A DNA stretch of 64,000 bases, from assembly GCF_031426495.1 (NCBI RefSeq), contig NZ_JANPLK010000072.1, positions 112,230 to 176,229 of the forward strand. The letters run 5' to 3'. The translations under genes and the position numbers were made by a program. The number at the start of each line of letters is the position of its first letter. Within the stretch, counting starts at the first letter, position 1. The stretch is from Gemmatimonas sp. GTDB lineage: Bacteria > Gemmatimonadota > Gemmatimonadetes > Gemmatimonadales > Gemmatimonadaceae. Shown here piece after piece: positions 51,874-61,279 of this stretch. The notes under the pieces are model-generated. The model did not search any database. It was not told the origin of the DNA and saw only the letters and a list, made by a program, of their open reading frames with translations.

Positions 51874-52470
51874 TTACATCGCGCTCATCTTCTTCTGCAA
51901 CTCGAGCGCACGATCGAGATGCTTCTGAAGCACCGGCGCCGCCGTGCTGATGAGATCCTTCAGCTCCTGATTCTGCGCGATCCCGAGGGCCTTCGTGGCC
52001 GTCTCGAGCACAGCCTGGTGGTACGTCACTTCGTAGTCGATGTATGCCTTATCCCACGCCGCACCCTTGGCGGTGGACTCGAGCAGCGACATCTCCTGCG
52101 CGGCCATCGTCTCGCTCTGATCGCCAGCGGGCGCCATCGGCGTCACCGAGAGCTTCTTGGCGAGGTCGAGTCCGGCAGTCCGGAGGCCATGATGCTCACC
52201 GACCATCATCTTGCCGAAGTCCTGCACGTCCTTGCTGGTGGCCTTGGTCTGCGCCAGGGCGCCGCGGGCACTGTCGGACGCGCTCGCCTGATCGAGGATG
52301 TACACGATGTTCGGATCGGTGAGCGGTGCCGCTTCGGCCGGGGCCATGGCGGTGGTGTCCGATGTCATCGCCGTGGAATCGGCCATGGTATTCTCGCTCT
52401 TCTTTTCGCCACAGGCGGCGACGAAGGCCAGCGTAGACAGCAGGAGGGTGGCGCGGGTGATTAACGACAT
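51874..52470 (-). CDS. DUF4142 domain-containing lipoprotein
   Basis: 198 aa with lipobox VAAC (Cys 20). After a short linker comes the helical DUF4142 domain, ferritin-like in shape: FGKMMVGEHHGLRTAGLDLA, YIDYEVTYHQAVLETATKAL, and LISTAAPVLQKHLDRALELQ. Family function is unknown. Gemmatimonad and proteobacterial genomes carry many copies. It abuts the DUF1415 gene. Confidence 0.92.
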   Translation of the reverse strand: MSLITRATLLLSTLAFVAACGEKKSENTMADSTAMTSDTTAMAPAEAAPLTDPNIVYILDQASASDSARGALAQTKATSKDVQDFGKMMVGEHHGLRTAGLDLAKKLSVTPMAPAGDQSETMAAQEMSLLESTAKGAAWDKAYIDYEVTYHQAVLETATKALGIAQNQELKDLISTAAPVLQKHLDRALELQKKMSAM

Positions 52471-52743
52471 AGGCTCGATTCCTTGGTGTTCGGTGAGGGC
52501 ATTCCGCTCCGTGCTGGAACGGCAATCCGAAGGCCAGACTCAGCCGTAAGCGACGCAGTCAGCCCGTGTATCGAGTCCATGCGTTGCAAACCTCGATCCA
52601 GCGCAGCAGGGGCGACATTGGAACGCGCATCACCAAAGCGGTACACGAAACACTCTGCAAGATACTTGAGCGCGGTGCGTGAAAGCGGCGATGCTTCACC
52701 GGTCGCGCGTTCCCGCTTCCTTCTGGCTGGAGTATGTCGTCCC

Positions 52744-53220
52744 ATGTCGCTTCACATGCGAGTCATCGCCAGTACGGTCTTCTTCCTGGCTGCACCGCTC
52801 GAGCAGCCACCCACGGTCGACGTCGCGCGCCTCGGCTGGATGGCCGGATGCTGGGAGCAGCGTTCGGGAGCCACCATCACGCATGAAACGTGGATGGCAC
52901 CGGCGGGGGGAGCGATGGTGGGTATGAGTCGCACCGTGGGCGGTGCGGCGATGCGGGCGTGGGAAGCGCTGCGCATCGTGACCGACAGTGGACGGCTCGC
53001 ATACGTGGCGCAGCCCAACGGGCGGGCGCCCACGGCATTTCCGGCGGTGCTGACATCGGATACCCTGGCGATATTCGAGAATCCGGCGCACGACTTTCCG
53101 CAGCGAATCGCCTACCACCGGGTGTCCGCCGATTCCATCGTGGCGCGAATCTCGGCCGTGCGCGAGGGCAAGACGCGCGGCATGGACATTCGCATGAAGC
53201 GGGTGAGCTGCGGCGGGTAG
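52744..53220 (+). CDS. DUF6265 family exported protein
   Basis: 158 aa. Short signal (MRVIASTVFFLAAPLEQ, from an ATG at 52744 or 52756). The DUF6265 pattern is clear: LGWMAGCWEQRSG, THETWMAPAGGAMVGMSRTV, and ENPAHDFPQRIAYHRVSADS. Lipocalin-like beta-barrel expected; function unknown. The 273 bp upstream hold no clear gene. Convergent with the VF530 gene after 6 bp. Confidence 0.88.
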   Translation: MSLHMRVIASTVFFLAAPLEQPPTVDVARLGWMAGCWEQRSGATITHETWMAPAGGAMVGMSRTVGGAAMRAWEALRIVTDSGRLAYVAQPNGRAPTAFPAVLTSDTLAIFENPAHDFPQRIAYHRVSADSIVARISAVREGKTRGMDIRMKRVSCGG

Positions 53221-53226
53221 TGGTCG

Positions 53227-53508
53227 CTACTCGTTTGCCGGTGCCGTTGGCGTGTCGACCATCTCGGGCGTCCTCGGTGTCTTCCGCGGATGCGCGGCCG
53301 AGTGCAGGTACAGCGATTCCACTTTGGCGCGCGCCCACGGGGTCTTGCGCAGGAACTTGAGCGAGGAGTTCACGCTCGGGTCGTGCGTGAAGCACCGGAT
53401 GTCGATGCGATCGCCCAGACCGTCCCAGCCGTAGCGCTCGACGAGATGCTCGACCATCGCCTTCAGGGTCGTGCCGTGCAGGGGATCGACGGGGCGCGGC
53501 TCAGTCAT
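53227..53508 (-). CDS. VF530 family protein (DUF2132)
   Basis: 93 aa. A near-complete match to the small VF530/DUF2132 family: PLHGTTLKAMVEHLVERYGW, IRCFTHDPSVNSSLKFLRKT, then PWARAKVESLYL. The solved family member has a DNA-binding-like helical fold; real function unknown. Cytoplasmic. A Pro/Thr-rich tail extends past the family core. Confidence 0.95.
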   Translation of the reverse strand: MTEPRPVDPLHGTTLKAMVEHLVERYGWDGLGDRIDIRCFTHDPSVNSSLKFLRKTPWARAKVESLYLHSAAHPRKTPRTPEMVDTPTAPANE

Positions 53509-53698
53509 CTGCTCGGGCGGCGTGTTGCAGGTAGCGGTCGCATAGATCCGAAATCTAGTGGACGTGACGTGGCCAGATGGCGGGAGGGACCATCAATGGC
53601 CGCCGCCGGTCGGGGGTCTCTCGGTCGGCGCCAAGGCTCTGCAGCGTATGCCCGGTCGATCGCGCCCCCCAACCGGAACTCCGTCTACGCGCCCATTC

Positions 53699-53930
53699 GT
53701 GACGCTCGGTTTGCGTCGCCTGCGTCGCCAGCACGGCGAACACCCAAAGGCGCCATTCGCGCGGGCCACGGAGGTGGCGGTCGCACTCGCCGTCACGGTG
53801 AGTCTCGCGATTGTGGCGTCTCCGTTGCACGCGCAGGATAGTGCGCGTTTTTCCAGCCTGCGGGCACTGCGCCGTCGCTCCGATGTCGAGATTCCCGAGG
53901 GGCGCCCTTCCTGCGCCGAATCGGTGCCCG
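53699..53930 (+). pseudogene. Possible remnant of an exported protein gene
   Basis: In the 422-bp gap 53509-53930, one plus-strand frame encodes a convincing signal peptide (EVAVALAVTVSLAIVASP, then LHAQ) followed by about 35 residues. After 53930 the frame runs only as antisense to the kinase gene. It looks like the start of a secreted protein gene whose body has been lost. Start suggested at GTG 53699. It may also be chance. Confidence 0.28.
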
Positions 53931-56900
53931 TTAACGGAGGCCGGTGGCTGTCAGTGCGAGAAAGGGTGCGTTCATCAAGCCCGGCCCGTCACGCAGTGAG
54001 CGGTACCAGCGGCGCGCTTCGTCGCGTTGCCCCATTGCACGCAGCGCCTCGGCGTGCGCGAAACGATCAATCTGCTGTCCCAAGGCAGGCACGTTCGCGC
54101 GGATACTCGCGGGGATGTCGACCATGCTGCGTTCGAACGCCGCGATGGCTGCGCGTTCATTCCGTCGGCGGCGGGACAAATGTCCTTGCAACGCGTACGA
54201 TAGCGGAACGGATAGGCGGTTCACCGGCACCATGCCGGTGAGTTGTTGCTGCGCTTGCATCAGCCGGGTGGTGTCGTCAAGGCGAGCGCTCAGGAGGCCG
54301 CCGAGGTAGACGCGGAGCGCGCGGTGTTCGGCCGTCGTGAGCCCGTGCAGGTCCGGCGCGACGGATGACACGGAGCGTTCCAAGGATCCCCGAATGGCCT
54401 CAAGCGTGTCGGCGTTCATACGCAGCGAGGGGCCCGCATACAGGAGCGCTCGATGGCGCAGTGTCGCGTCGGGGTCGAGGAGTGCGGCGTCGCGCCAGTG
54501 TTGCCCGGCAGCCGTGAATCTGGATGCCGCGATGTCCAAGGTGGCCAACGCGAGGAGACCCTCGAGCTGCAAGGCGGGATCGGCCTTGTTCGCAGCCAGC
54601 GTCGTTGCAAAGCTGGCCGCCGCTTGGAGATCGCTCGGTTCGGTACCGGCACGCCGGAGCGCGAGTTGCGCGCCGGCGGGATCGTCGATGTTGCGGCGGA
54701 CGCCTCGCACGCGACGGTCATGCAAAGCCAGATAGGTCGCCCGTACGCCCGGCTGCTCACCCGCGCTATTGGGGCGAAAGTACATCTGGAACAGCGTATC
54801 GAGTTCGCCCAGCCGGTCGCCGCGGGCCGCGAGTTCCATCAGGTACACGGTGACCTCACGGTTTTGTGGGTCGAGGGTCATAACTCGCCGGAAGGCGTCG
54901 GTCGCCTCCGTGGCGGGTCGCCCCATGTACTGCACCTGATCGAAGCGCGCCTCTCCCAGCAGCATCCAGGCATCGACGTCGTTCGGATAATCGGCGACGA
55001 TCTTTTGCAGCTGTCGCTCGGCGTCCACAGGGCTCCCCACTCGGAGTGCAAAATAGGCGCGAATCAACTGCTGAAGTCGTACCGGTAGCGTCGGTGCGAG
55101 CGCGAAGGCGCGAGCGGTGGCGCGGGCGTTCACGGAGTCGACGTCACTCCAGCGTGCGGCGCGAGCCAGTCGATACCAGGCCAGCGCAAAGAGCGAGTCG
55201 TCGGCGACCGATTGCGAGAAAAACGCCATCGCTGCCGCAGGTCGCGCATCACGAAGCTCCCGTTCGCCGTCGATGTAGGCGCGCAGTGCACGCTTCGACG
55301 TGGTCATCGCCGCCGCCATCCCTGCGAGCGTATCGCCGGGTGCGCGCAGTTCTGTCGCGACGAGTTGGCGGACCAGCGCTTCCGCACCGAGCAGCAGGCC
55401 GTCGGCATCGCTCACCGTCACCTGCGCCCGCGCCACGTCCTTTCCGTCGGCGTAATGCAGGGTCGCGCGCATGGTAAGTGACGCGCCTGCCTGGACGACG
55501 CTGCCGGTCACATACCGCTGCGCACCAACGCGAAGCGCCAACGCGCGCGCCGTGGACGAGTCCATCGTCGTTGAGGGGAGCTGACCTGCTGCCCCAAGAA
55601 TGGCGTTCGGGTCTACCCCGCGAAGCAGCCCGGTGGCATCGAGTGCGGGGGTGAGCACATCCACCATGCCTTCGCGAAGATACGCGAGCTCGTTGCCGCC
55701 GCGAACGGCAAACGGGAGTACGGCGATACTGGGCAGCGGCGCCGAGCTGCGGACAACTTGCAGGGGCGCCGTGATCAGCGGATCGGATGGCGATCGCAGG
55801 AAGAACGCGATGGTGGCTACCGCTCCCACGACACCCGCCAGCAGGCCCCAACGACGAACCGGGCGACTCCTCTCCTGCGCCAGCGCAGGCGCCGCCTGGG
55901 AGTTGGCGGGATGTGCACTGGAAACGTCAGCGACCTTGGTGGCCAGGAATCGTTGCACGAGTGCATCGCCGTTGTGCGGTCGACGCGCTGCCGATTTCTG
56001 CAACATCTCGAGCACCAATGCCACGACGCCTTCCGGAATCTCGACGCCGTCCGCTCGCGCGAAGGGCGCCGGATCCCGTTCGAGAATATCGTGCAACAAT
56101 GCCGCCTGCGTCGATGCGACAAAGGGGCGACGACCGGTCAGCATCTCATAGTAGACCACGCCAAGCGCCCAGATGTCGGCCGGCGCATCCGGTGTCTCAC
56201 CCCGCAGCAGTTCGGGTGCCATATAGGGCAGGGTGCCCGCCAAAGGGCTTTCTTCGGTCGTATCGAGTTCAGCCCCGGTCCCGCCCCGAACCGCGACGCC
56301 GAAGTCGAGGATTTTCGCAATACCCTGCTCGGCGAATCCGATGTTGGCCGGCTTGATATCGCGGTGCACCAGCTGAGCGCGATGTGCACAGGCCAGTCCG
56401 CGCGCGATCTGCTCGGCAATCGCGTTCGCTTCGTGGACCGGCAGTGCGCCCGCACGAAGGCGATCGCGCAAGGTCCCGGCACCGCAGTAACCCATCACCA
56501 AACACAGGCCACCGTTGGGCGCGTCCTCGATCGCGTACATCGGGCAGACATGCGGATCGTCGAGCGACGACGCCGCCTGTGCCTCGCGAACGAGACGCTG
56601 GCGTGCGGACGAATCGCCGAAGAGCGCTGACGACAGGAACTTCAGGGCCACATCGCGGTTGAGCCGATGATCGCGGCCGCGATAGACGACGCCCATGCCG
56701 CCGGCGCCCAGTGGAGCGAGGACCTCGAAGTGACGGATTCGGGTGCCGGTCACGAGCGGGACCGCGGCGACGTCGGCGTAATGTGCCGGGATCGATACTT
56801 CACGTTCGCGGATATCCACCTCGGCGGCGGCGGCGGCGAAGACGGCAGGCGAGAGGACGTCGTCGGCGAGCCCACGCAGGAATTCCGGCGCCCGATCCGC

Positions 56901-57065
56901 GGCGGACATCAGCGCCGAAAGTTCAGCATGCAGCGCGGCATCGCCGGCGCACACCTGCTCCAGGTATACGTCACGCGAGTGCAGGGGCTGAGCGCTCACG
57001 TCGTCGAAGAGGAGGGCGAGCCGTTCCCACGGGACGGATGACACGCTCGGGGGATGATCGGTCAC
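53931..57065 (-). CDS. Membrane Ser/Thr protein kinase with TolB-like and TPR-type C-terminus
   Basis: 1044 aa from GTG 57065, which overlaps the sigma factor stop as GTGA. Kinase domain at about 105-380: LGAGGMGVVYRGRD, ALKFL, HRDIKPAN, DFGVAV and GTLPYMAPE. One membrane helix (WGLLAGVVGAVATIAFFL) follows at about 420-440. The outer part starts with a TolB/FlgO-like segment (LPSIAVLPFAV, GMVDVLTPALDATGLL) and continues as TPR-type helical repeats to the C-terminus. Kinase and ECF sigma factor form an operon, so the kinase probably modulates sigma activity; this is inference. Confidence 0.93.
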   Translation of the reverse strand: MTDHPPSVSSVPWERLALLFDDVSAQPLHSRDVYLEQVCAGDAALHAELSALMSAADRAPEFLRGLADDVLSPAVFAAAAAEVDIREREVSIPAHYADVAAVPLVTGTRIRHFEVLAPLGAGGMGVVYRGRDHRLNRDVALKFLSSALFGDSSARQRLVREAQAASSLDDPHVCPMYAIEDAPNGGLCLVMGYCGAGTLRDRLRAGALPVHEANAIAEQIARGLACAHRAQLVHRDIKPANIGFAEQGIAKILDFGVAVRGGTGAELDTTEESPLAGTLPYMAPELLRGETPDAPADIWALGVVYYEMLTGRRPFVASTQAALLHDILERDPAPFARADGVEIPEGVVALVLEMLQKSAARRPHNGDALVQRFLATKVADVSSAHPANSQAAPALAQERSRPVRRWGLLAGVVGAVATIAFFLRSPSDPLITAPLQVVRSSAPLPSIAVLPFAVRGGNELAYLREGMVDVLTPALDATGLLRGVDPNAILGAAGQLPSTTMDSSTARALALRVGAQRYVTGSVVQAGASLTMRATLHYADGKDVARAQVTVSDADGLLLGAEALVRQLVATELRAPGDTLAGMAAAMTTSKRALRAYIDGERELRDARPAAAMAFFSQSVADDSLFALAWYRLARAARWSDVDSVNARATARAFALAPTLPVRLQQLIRAYFALRVGSPVDAERQLQKIVADYPNDVDAWMLLGEARFDQVQYMGRPATEATDAFRRVMTLDPQNREVTVYLMELAARGDRLGELDTLFQMYFRPNSAGEQPGVRATYLALHDRRVRGVRRNIDDPAGAQLALRRAGTEPSDLQAAASFATTLAANKADPALQLEGLLALATLDIAASRFTAAGQHWRDAALLDPDATLRHRALLYAGPSLRMNADTLEAIRGSLERSVSSVAPDLHGLTTAEHRALRVYLGGLLSARLDDTTRLMQAQQQLTGMVPVNRLSVPLSYALQGHLSRRRRNERAAIAAFERSMVDIPASIRANVPALGQQIDRFAHAEALRAMGQRDEARRWYRSLRDGPGLMNAPFLALTATGLR

Positions 57066-57667
57066 GGCGTACTCGCATGCTGTTGCAGCTCGCGGCAGAG
57101 CCACGCTTGCGCCAGCGCCCAGTCTCGTTTCACGGTGGCCTCAGAGATTCCCAACGCGATGGCTGTATCCGGAATGGATAGCCCGCCAAAGAAACGGCAT
57201 TCCACGACGTCGCACGCACGCGGATGCAGCGTGTGGAGTTGCCGCAAGGCGTGCTCGAGATCCCAGAGTCGGTCGATCGAGGATTCATGGGCCGGTGCGG
57301 AGACCACGCGTTGTGCCTGTTGGTCGTCGAGCGCGACGGGCACGCTGCCGCTTCCCCGCTTGTCGGCGCGCCGTCGCCTTGCGTAGTTGCTGAGAATCTG
57401 CCGCGTAGCCTGCGCCGCAACCGCGTAAAAGTGCGCTCGATTCTGCACGCTGAGCGCGGTCGCGGCGTTGAGCCGGAGATAGACCTCGTGCACCAGCGCC
57501 GTGGTGTTGAGGGTGTCCTCGAGCGATGGCTGACGCTGACGTCGCGCGACCGAGCGCAACTCGTCGTACACCAGCGAGAACAGCTGGCTCCCCGCCGCGG
57601 CATGCCCCTGCGCCCACTCGCGCAGCAGGCTTGTCACCGTATTGTCCGCGTTTGACACGTCCGTCAC
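57062..57667 (-). CDS. ECF sigma factor (sigma-70 family, TIGR02999 type)
   Basis: 201 aa from GTG 57667, with GGGGA 8 bp upstream; a GTG three codons later also fits. Region 2: QLFSLVYDELRSVARRQRQ and TTALVHEVYLRLN. Region 4: CDVVECRFFGGLSIPDTAIA and ISEATVKRDWALAQAWL. It belongs to the ECF type that, in planctomycetes, acidobacteria and gemmatimonads, is encoded next to Ser/Thr kinases rather than anti-sigma factors. Coupled by GTGA to the kinase. Targets unknown; the divergent PEP-CTERM gene is a candidate. Confidence 0.92.
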   Translation of the reverse strand: MTDVSNADNTVTSLLREWAQGHAAAGSQLFSLVYDELRSVARRQRQPSLEDTLNTTALVHEVYLRLNAATALSVQNRAHFYAVAAQATRQILSNYARRRRADKRGSGSVPVALDDQQAQRVVSAPAHESSIDRLWDLEHALRQLHTLHPRACDVVECRFFGGLSIPDTAIALGISEATVKRDWALAQAWLCRELQQHASTP

Positions 57668-57859
57668 CAGATCCCCACAGAGAGAGCGCCAGAGAAGGGT
57701 TGACCCGCGCGCGATGCACCGCAAGTCCCAGCGGGGGTCGCCGATCGGAAGGCCCCCGAAAGGCCAATGAGCCGGTTTTTCGCGATATCGGGTGATAGGG
57801 AGAGGAGGAGTGCGCCCCGTCGCTCTTCCGTACCCATTCCACTTCAGGAGTCGCACGTC
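57668..57859. promoter_or_regulatory. Divergent intergenic region (sigma factor / PEP-CTERM gene)
   Basis: About 190 bp between the divergent genes. A purine-rich run (GATAGGGAGAGGAGGAG) lies 55-65 bp before the PEP-CTERM start, and CAGGAG provides its ribosome site. No confident ECF promoter pair identified by eye. Confidence 0.35.
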
Positions 57860-58657
57860 ATGACACGACTGTCTCGCGTTGTTCGATTGGTGGCCGCCAC
57901 CGCGGTGGCCTTGGTCGCCACCAGCACCGCTCAGGCACAGCAACGCATCGTGACGGCCACCGTCACGAATCTGGCCCCCCGCAACAGCATCAGCTTCGCG
58001 CCGCTGCACGTGGGCTTCCATCGGGGGATCTTCGACTCATTCAATATTGGCCAGGCGCCTGGTGCGGGGATCATCTCGGTCGCGGAGGGCGGCTCCGGTA
58101 CGCAGTGGCAGGCGGATTTCGCGGCGGCAGATCCCACGGCGACGCGGGGGACGATTGGTGGGTTGCTGCAGCCCGGCGGGACCGCAAGCCTCGATTTCAT
58201 GGTGAACACCGGACTCAATCCGTTTTTCAGCTTTGCCTCGATGGTGGTGCCGAGCAACGACTTCTTCATCGGCAACGACAGTCCAATCCGACTGTTTGAT
58301 GCCACCGGAAATCTGCTGATCAACTCGATCTTCCAGACGACGAGCCAAATTTGGGACGCGGGATCGGAAATCTTTGATCCGGCGGCGGCGGCGTTCGTTG
58401 GCAATAACGACTTGCGTACTCCGCAGGGGTCCGTCGTGGCATTCAATTTCGCGGAACTCGAGGGCTTCAACGGACTGACCACGGGCGCCGGATATGAATT
58501 CCAAAGCCAGTTAGCGGCGGGACAGAATGTGTATCGCATCGACTTTACGTCACGTCCAGTGACCACCGTGCCGGAACCCAGTACGCTGGTGCTGTTGACG
58601 TGCGGACTGGCGGGACTGGCGTGGGTCGCCCGTCGGGGTACTCGTCGGGGGGCGTGA
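57860..58657 (+). CDS. PEP-CTERM sorting domain protein with Spondin_N-like domain
   Basis: 265 aa, ATG with CAGGAG 9 bp upstream. Signal peptide ends AQAQ. The body matches the spondin N-terminal domain: VTATVTNLAPRNSISFAPLH, HRGIFDSFNIGQAPGAG, SFASMVVPSNDFFIGNDSP. The C-terminus is a full PEP-CTERM signal: VPEPSTLVLLTCGLAGLAWV followed by basic residues, for export and sorting by an exosortase system (not in this window). Spondin_N domains may bind metal or other extracellular partners. Probably part of an extracellular polymer matrix. Confidence 0.92.
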   Translation: MTRLSRVVRLVAATAVALVATSTAQAQQRIVTATVTNLAPRNSISFAPLHVGFHRGIFDSFNIGQAPGAGIISVAEGGSGTQWQADFAAADPTATRGTIGGLLQPGGTASLDFMVNTGLNPFFSFASMVVPSNDFFIGNDSPIRLFDATGNLLINSIFQTTSQIWDAGSEIFDPAAAAFVGNNDLRTPQGSVVAFNFAELEGFNGLTTGAGYEFQSQLAAGQNVYRIDFTSRPVTTVPEPSTLVLLTCGLAGLAWVARRGTRRGA

Positions 58658-58743
58658 ATGCGTCGCCGCGGGGGCTGGTGCGGATCGCCTCCATATCGGC
58701 GCAAAGATTCAGTGTGCCGTGTTGTCGACCGATACCACCAGCG

Positions 58744-60936
58744 GTGACCATTCTCTGGCTCCGCGCCCGCGTCGCGCGCCCTGGTACGTTGGCGTGGGGA
58801 GCAGCGTTCGCGCTCTCCCTCGTCGGCGTGCTCGCGTTGTGGGCCAGCCTCGAGATCGGACGAGATCGACGCGATATGCGGGACGAGGCACGGCTGCTGG
58901 GCGCGTCCTGGGATTCACTCTTCTTCGCCCTCGAGCAGGACTTTTCGAGGCTCATTGAGCGCGCGCCACAGACCTGCGATGCGGAGACCATTCGGCGCAT
59001 CGTCAGTGTCAGCTTCACCAGTGAGGTCGCACGAGCCTACTTTCTGCGCCCGACGGCGGCGACGTCGTGGTGCGGTCCGCTGGGAGTGCGCCGCCACACG
59101 ACGCTCCCACCACTCCCCGGCGATGGAGAAGCGCTGCTCTATGTCGAGCCGTCGATTCGGTCCCTTGGGCTTCGGACCATCTCGACCCGCGGCGCGTCGG
59201 CGCTTGTCGCGGAATTGGACCCGAACGTATTGGCGCGCTTGTCAATGCAGGCGTCCGGGAATTCGAGTCGATGGGATCGGTATCTGATCGTTGGACGAGC
59301 CGACCCCGTCCCCTGGATGAATGCACCCCAGGCGGATGAACGCGGGCGGACGCTCTGGCAGCGCGGCTCCGTGTCGCCAACCTATCGCGTTCGACTGATT
59401 CAATCGGTCAGCACGGCGCATGTCCTGTCGCGGCTGAAGGACAGCGCGGTGCTTCTCCTGCCGTTGGTGGGGGTGCTCACGCTCGCGCTGATGGGATGGC
59501 TCCAGAGTCGATATCGTGATCGCGCGAACCCGCAGCGTCGGTTGGAGATCGCCCTGCGGAAGCGGCGATTCGAACCTTTTGTGCAACCGATCGTCTCGGT
59601 GCAGAGCGGGCGATGCGTCGGTGGTGAGGTGCTGATGCGGTGGCGGCATCCGGCCCGCGGACTTCTTTCGCCTCAGGAGTTTATTGGACTGGCCGAGGAG
59701 TCTCGGCTCATCGTGCCGATGTCCAACATGGTCATGGCGAAAGCACGCGACCGACTCGCCCCCATCATCGCGGCGCATCGCGAGATGTATTTCTCGTTCA
59801 ACATTACGCCGGCGCAACTACGCGCTCCCGACTTCGACCAGACACTCGAGCGCATATTTGATGCAAGCTCACTCCCGCGTCACCATGTGCTGCTTGAGGT
59901 GACGGAGCGAGAGGTGATCGACGCGGGATCTGAAGCGGCGCTGCGCAGGCTCCGTGCCGCCGGCTACAAGCTGGCACTTGATGATTTCGGGACCGGCCAG
60001 AGTAGCCTGGCATCGATCGACCGTTTGCCGGTTGACCGATTGAAGATCGATCGGGAGTTCGTGCGACATGTGGATGGCGCTACGACCGAGCGACCTGTCC
60101 TGGACACGATTATCTCACTCGCGCACACTCTGCAGATTCCGTTGATCGCGGAAGGTGTTGAGACGGACGTACAATGGGACTATCTGGCGGCGCGCGGTGT
60201 GCAGTATGTCCAAGGATACCTGATTGCACGCCCGATGGCGATCGAAGAGTTCAACGCGTGGCTCGACGCGTATCACGCCGACCTGCCCGAGCAGACGACC
60301 GTTAGGATGCTGACGCCACGGCGATCGGCGCGAATCGGGGATGGCGTTCCAGTGTTGGCTGCGCCATTCGATGATGCCGTCCCGTCCTTCGATACTGATC
60401 GACTCATCGACGAGATGCGGGGGCTTGCTGGCATTGACGTGCGGGACCGGCGGCATCGACTGCGCAGCTACCCACAGTGTTTTGTCTCGGCTGATGCGGT
60501 GACATGGATCGCGACGCGCTTGTCCGTGTCACGGGCCGTGGCCGTGCGCATCGGAGAGCGATTGACGGCGCTGGGCCGCATTGAGCACGTGGTGTCTGAG
60601 CACGACTTTGCCGACGCATATCTCTTCTTTCGTTTCGTCGTATCCGTCTACGATGTTGAGAAACCTCCGTTGGATGTCCTGCCGGATCTTGAGGCGGTCG
60701 CGCGCCGGCTCCGCGCCCCCGATGGTATCGCCGTCGGTGCACGCCGCCGGCATCTTCTCTGGTACGATGCAAGCTTTTCCGGTCGAGCACTCAGTGAATG
60801 GCTCCGACAGCAGTTCGCGCTGACGGAGACAGCTGCCAGTGCGGTGGCCACCGCGCTCATGCTGCGTGGGGACGTCATTCACATATTCGACGACCGGCCC
60901 TTCACGCCGACGGGTGAGCTTTTCCGCTTGCGCTGA
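58744..60936 (+). CDS. c-di-GMP phosphodiesterase: CSS-like sensor, EAL, two DEP domains
   Basis: 730 aa from GTG 58744. Two membrane helices (about 12-34 and 230-250) enclose a periplasmic domain with two cysteines (QTCDAE and WCGPLG), as in CSS-motif phosphodiesterases regulated by disulfides. The EAL domain (about 265-515) keeps EVLMRWRHP, FNITPAQLRAP, LLEVTEREV, LDDFGTGQSSL, KIDREFV, AEGVET and VQGYLIARP, so hydrolysis is likely. The C-terminus has two DEP-like domains: 552-634 (SADAVTWIATRLSV, FADAYLFFRFV) and about 641-730 (SGRALSEWLRQQFAL). Bacterial DEP domains are uncommon. Confidence 0.88.
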   Translation: MTILWLRARVARPGTLAWGAAFALSLVGVLALWASLEIGRDRRDMRDEARLLGASWDSLFFALEQDFSRLIERAPQTCDAETIRRIVSVSFTSEVARAYFLRPTAATSWCGPLGVRRHTTLPPLPGDGEALLYVEPSIRSLGLRTISTRGASALVAELDPNVLARLSMQASGNSSRWDRYLIVGRADPVPWMNAPQADERGRTLWQRGSVSPTYRVRLIQSVSTAHVLSRLKDSAVLLLPLVGVLTLALMGWLQSRYRDRANPQRRLEIALRKRRFEPFVQPIVSVQSGRCVGGEVLMRWRHPARGLLSPQEFIGLAEESRLIVPMSNMVMAKARDRLAPIIAAHREMYFSFNITPAQLRAPDFDQTLERIFDASSLPRHHVLLEVTEREVIDAGSEAALRRLRAAGYKLALDDFGTGQSSLASIDRLPVDRLKIDREFVRHVDGATTERPVLDTIISLAHTLQIPLIAEGVETDVQWDYLAARGVQYVQGYLIARPMAIEEFNAWLDAYHADLPEQTTVRMLTPRRSARIGDGVPVLAAPFDDAVPSFDTDRLIDEMRGLAGIDVRDRRHRLRSYPQCFVSADAVTWIATRLSVSRAVAVRIGERLTALGRIEHVVSEHDFADAYLFFRFVVSVYDVEKPPLDVLPDLEAVARRLRAPDGIAVGARRRHLLWYDASFSGRALSEWLRQQFALTETAASAVATALMLRGDVIHIFDDRPFTPTGELFRLR

Positions 60937-61072
60937 GATGACTTGCGCACGCCACGCGCCGTTCGACCGGCGTTCGTTGCTGGCGACCACCGGAAGGAAA
61001 CTATCGTGGACGCACATGTGGCCTCGAGCATACTCGCTACGCGTGGCCGATCGGTCGCGCCGGACTTCCCCC

Positions 61073-61279
61073 ATGCTCCGGAGTCGTAAGCGCCGTATCG
61101 TTCTGCTGTTGGCCGCTCTGCTTGTGCCCAGAGTCGTTCCTGATGTCGCGCGCGCGCAGACACATCCGCTGGTGGGGGAGCAATCGGTGACCTATGCCGG
61201 AGGGATTCGCATGGAAGATGGCGTACAAACGGCGGTCATGGTTCCCGGCACGCTCAGGTCGCCGCGTCGCGCGCCCTGA
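61073..61279 (+). pseudogene. Truncated exported protein (68 aa)
   Basis: ATG 61073 starts a good signal peptide (RIVLLLAALLVPRVV, cleavage near ARAQ) followed by only about 35 residues (HPLVGEQSVTYAGGIRMEDG). Then it ends inside the 3' end of the convergent membrane protein gene. The mature part reads like the beginning of a beta-rich domain that stops short. Probably a gene truncated by rearrangement. Confidence 0.5.
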
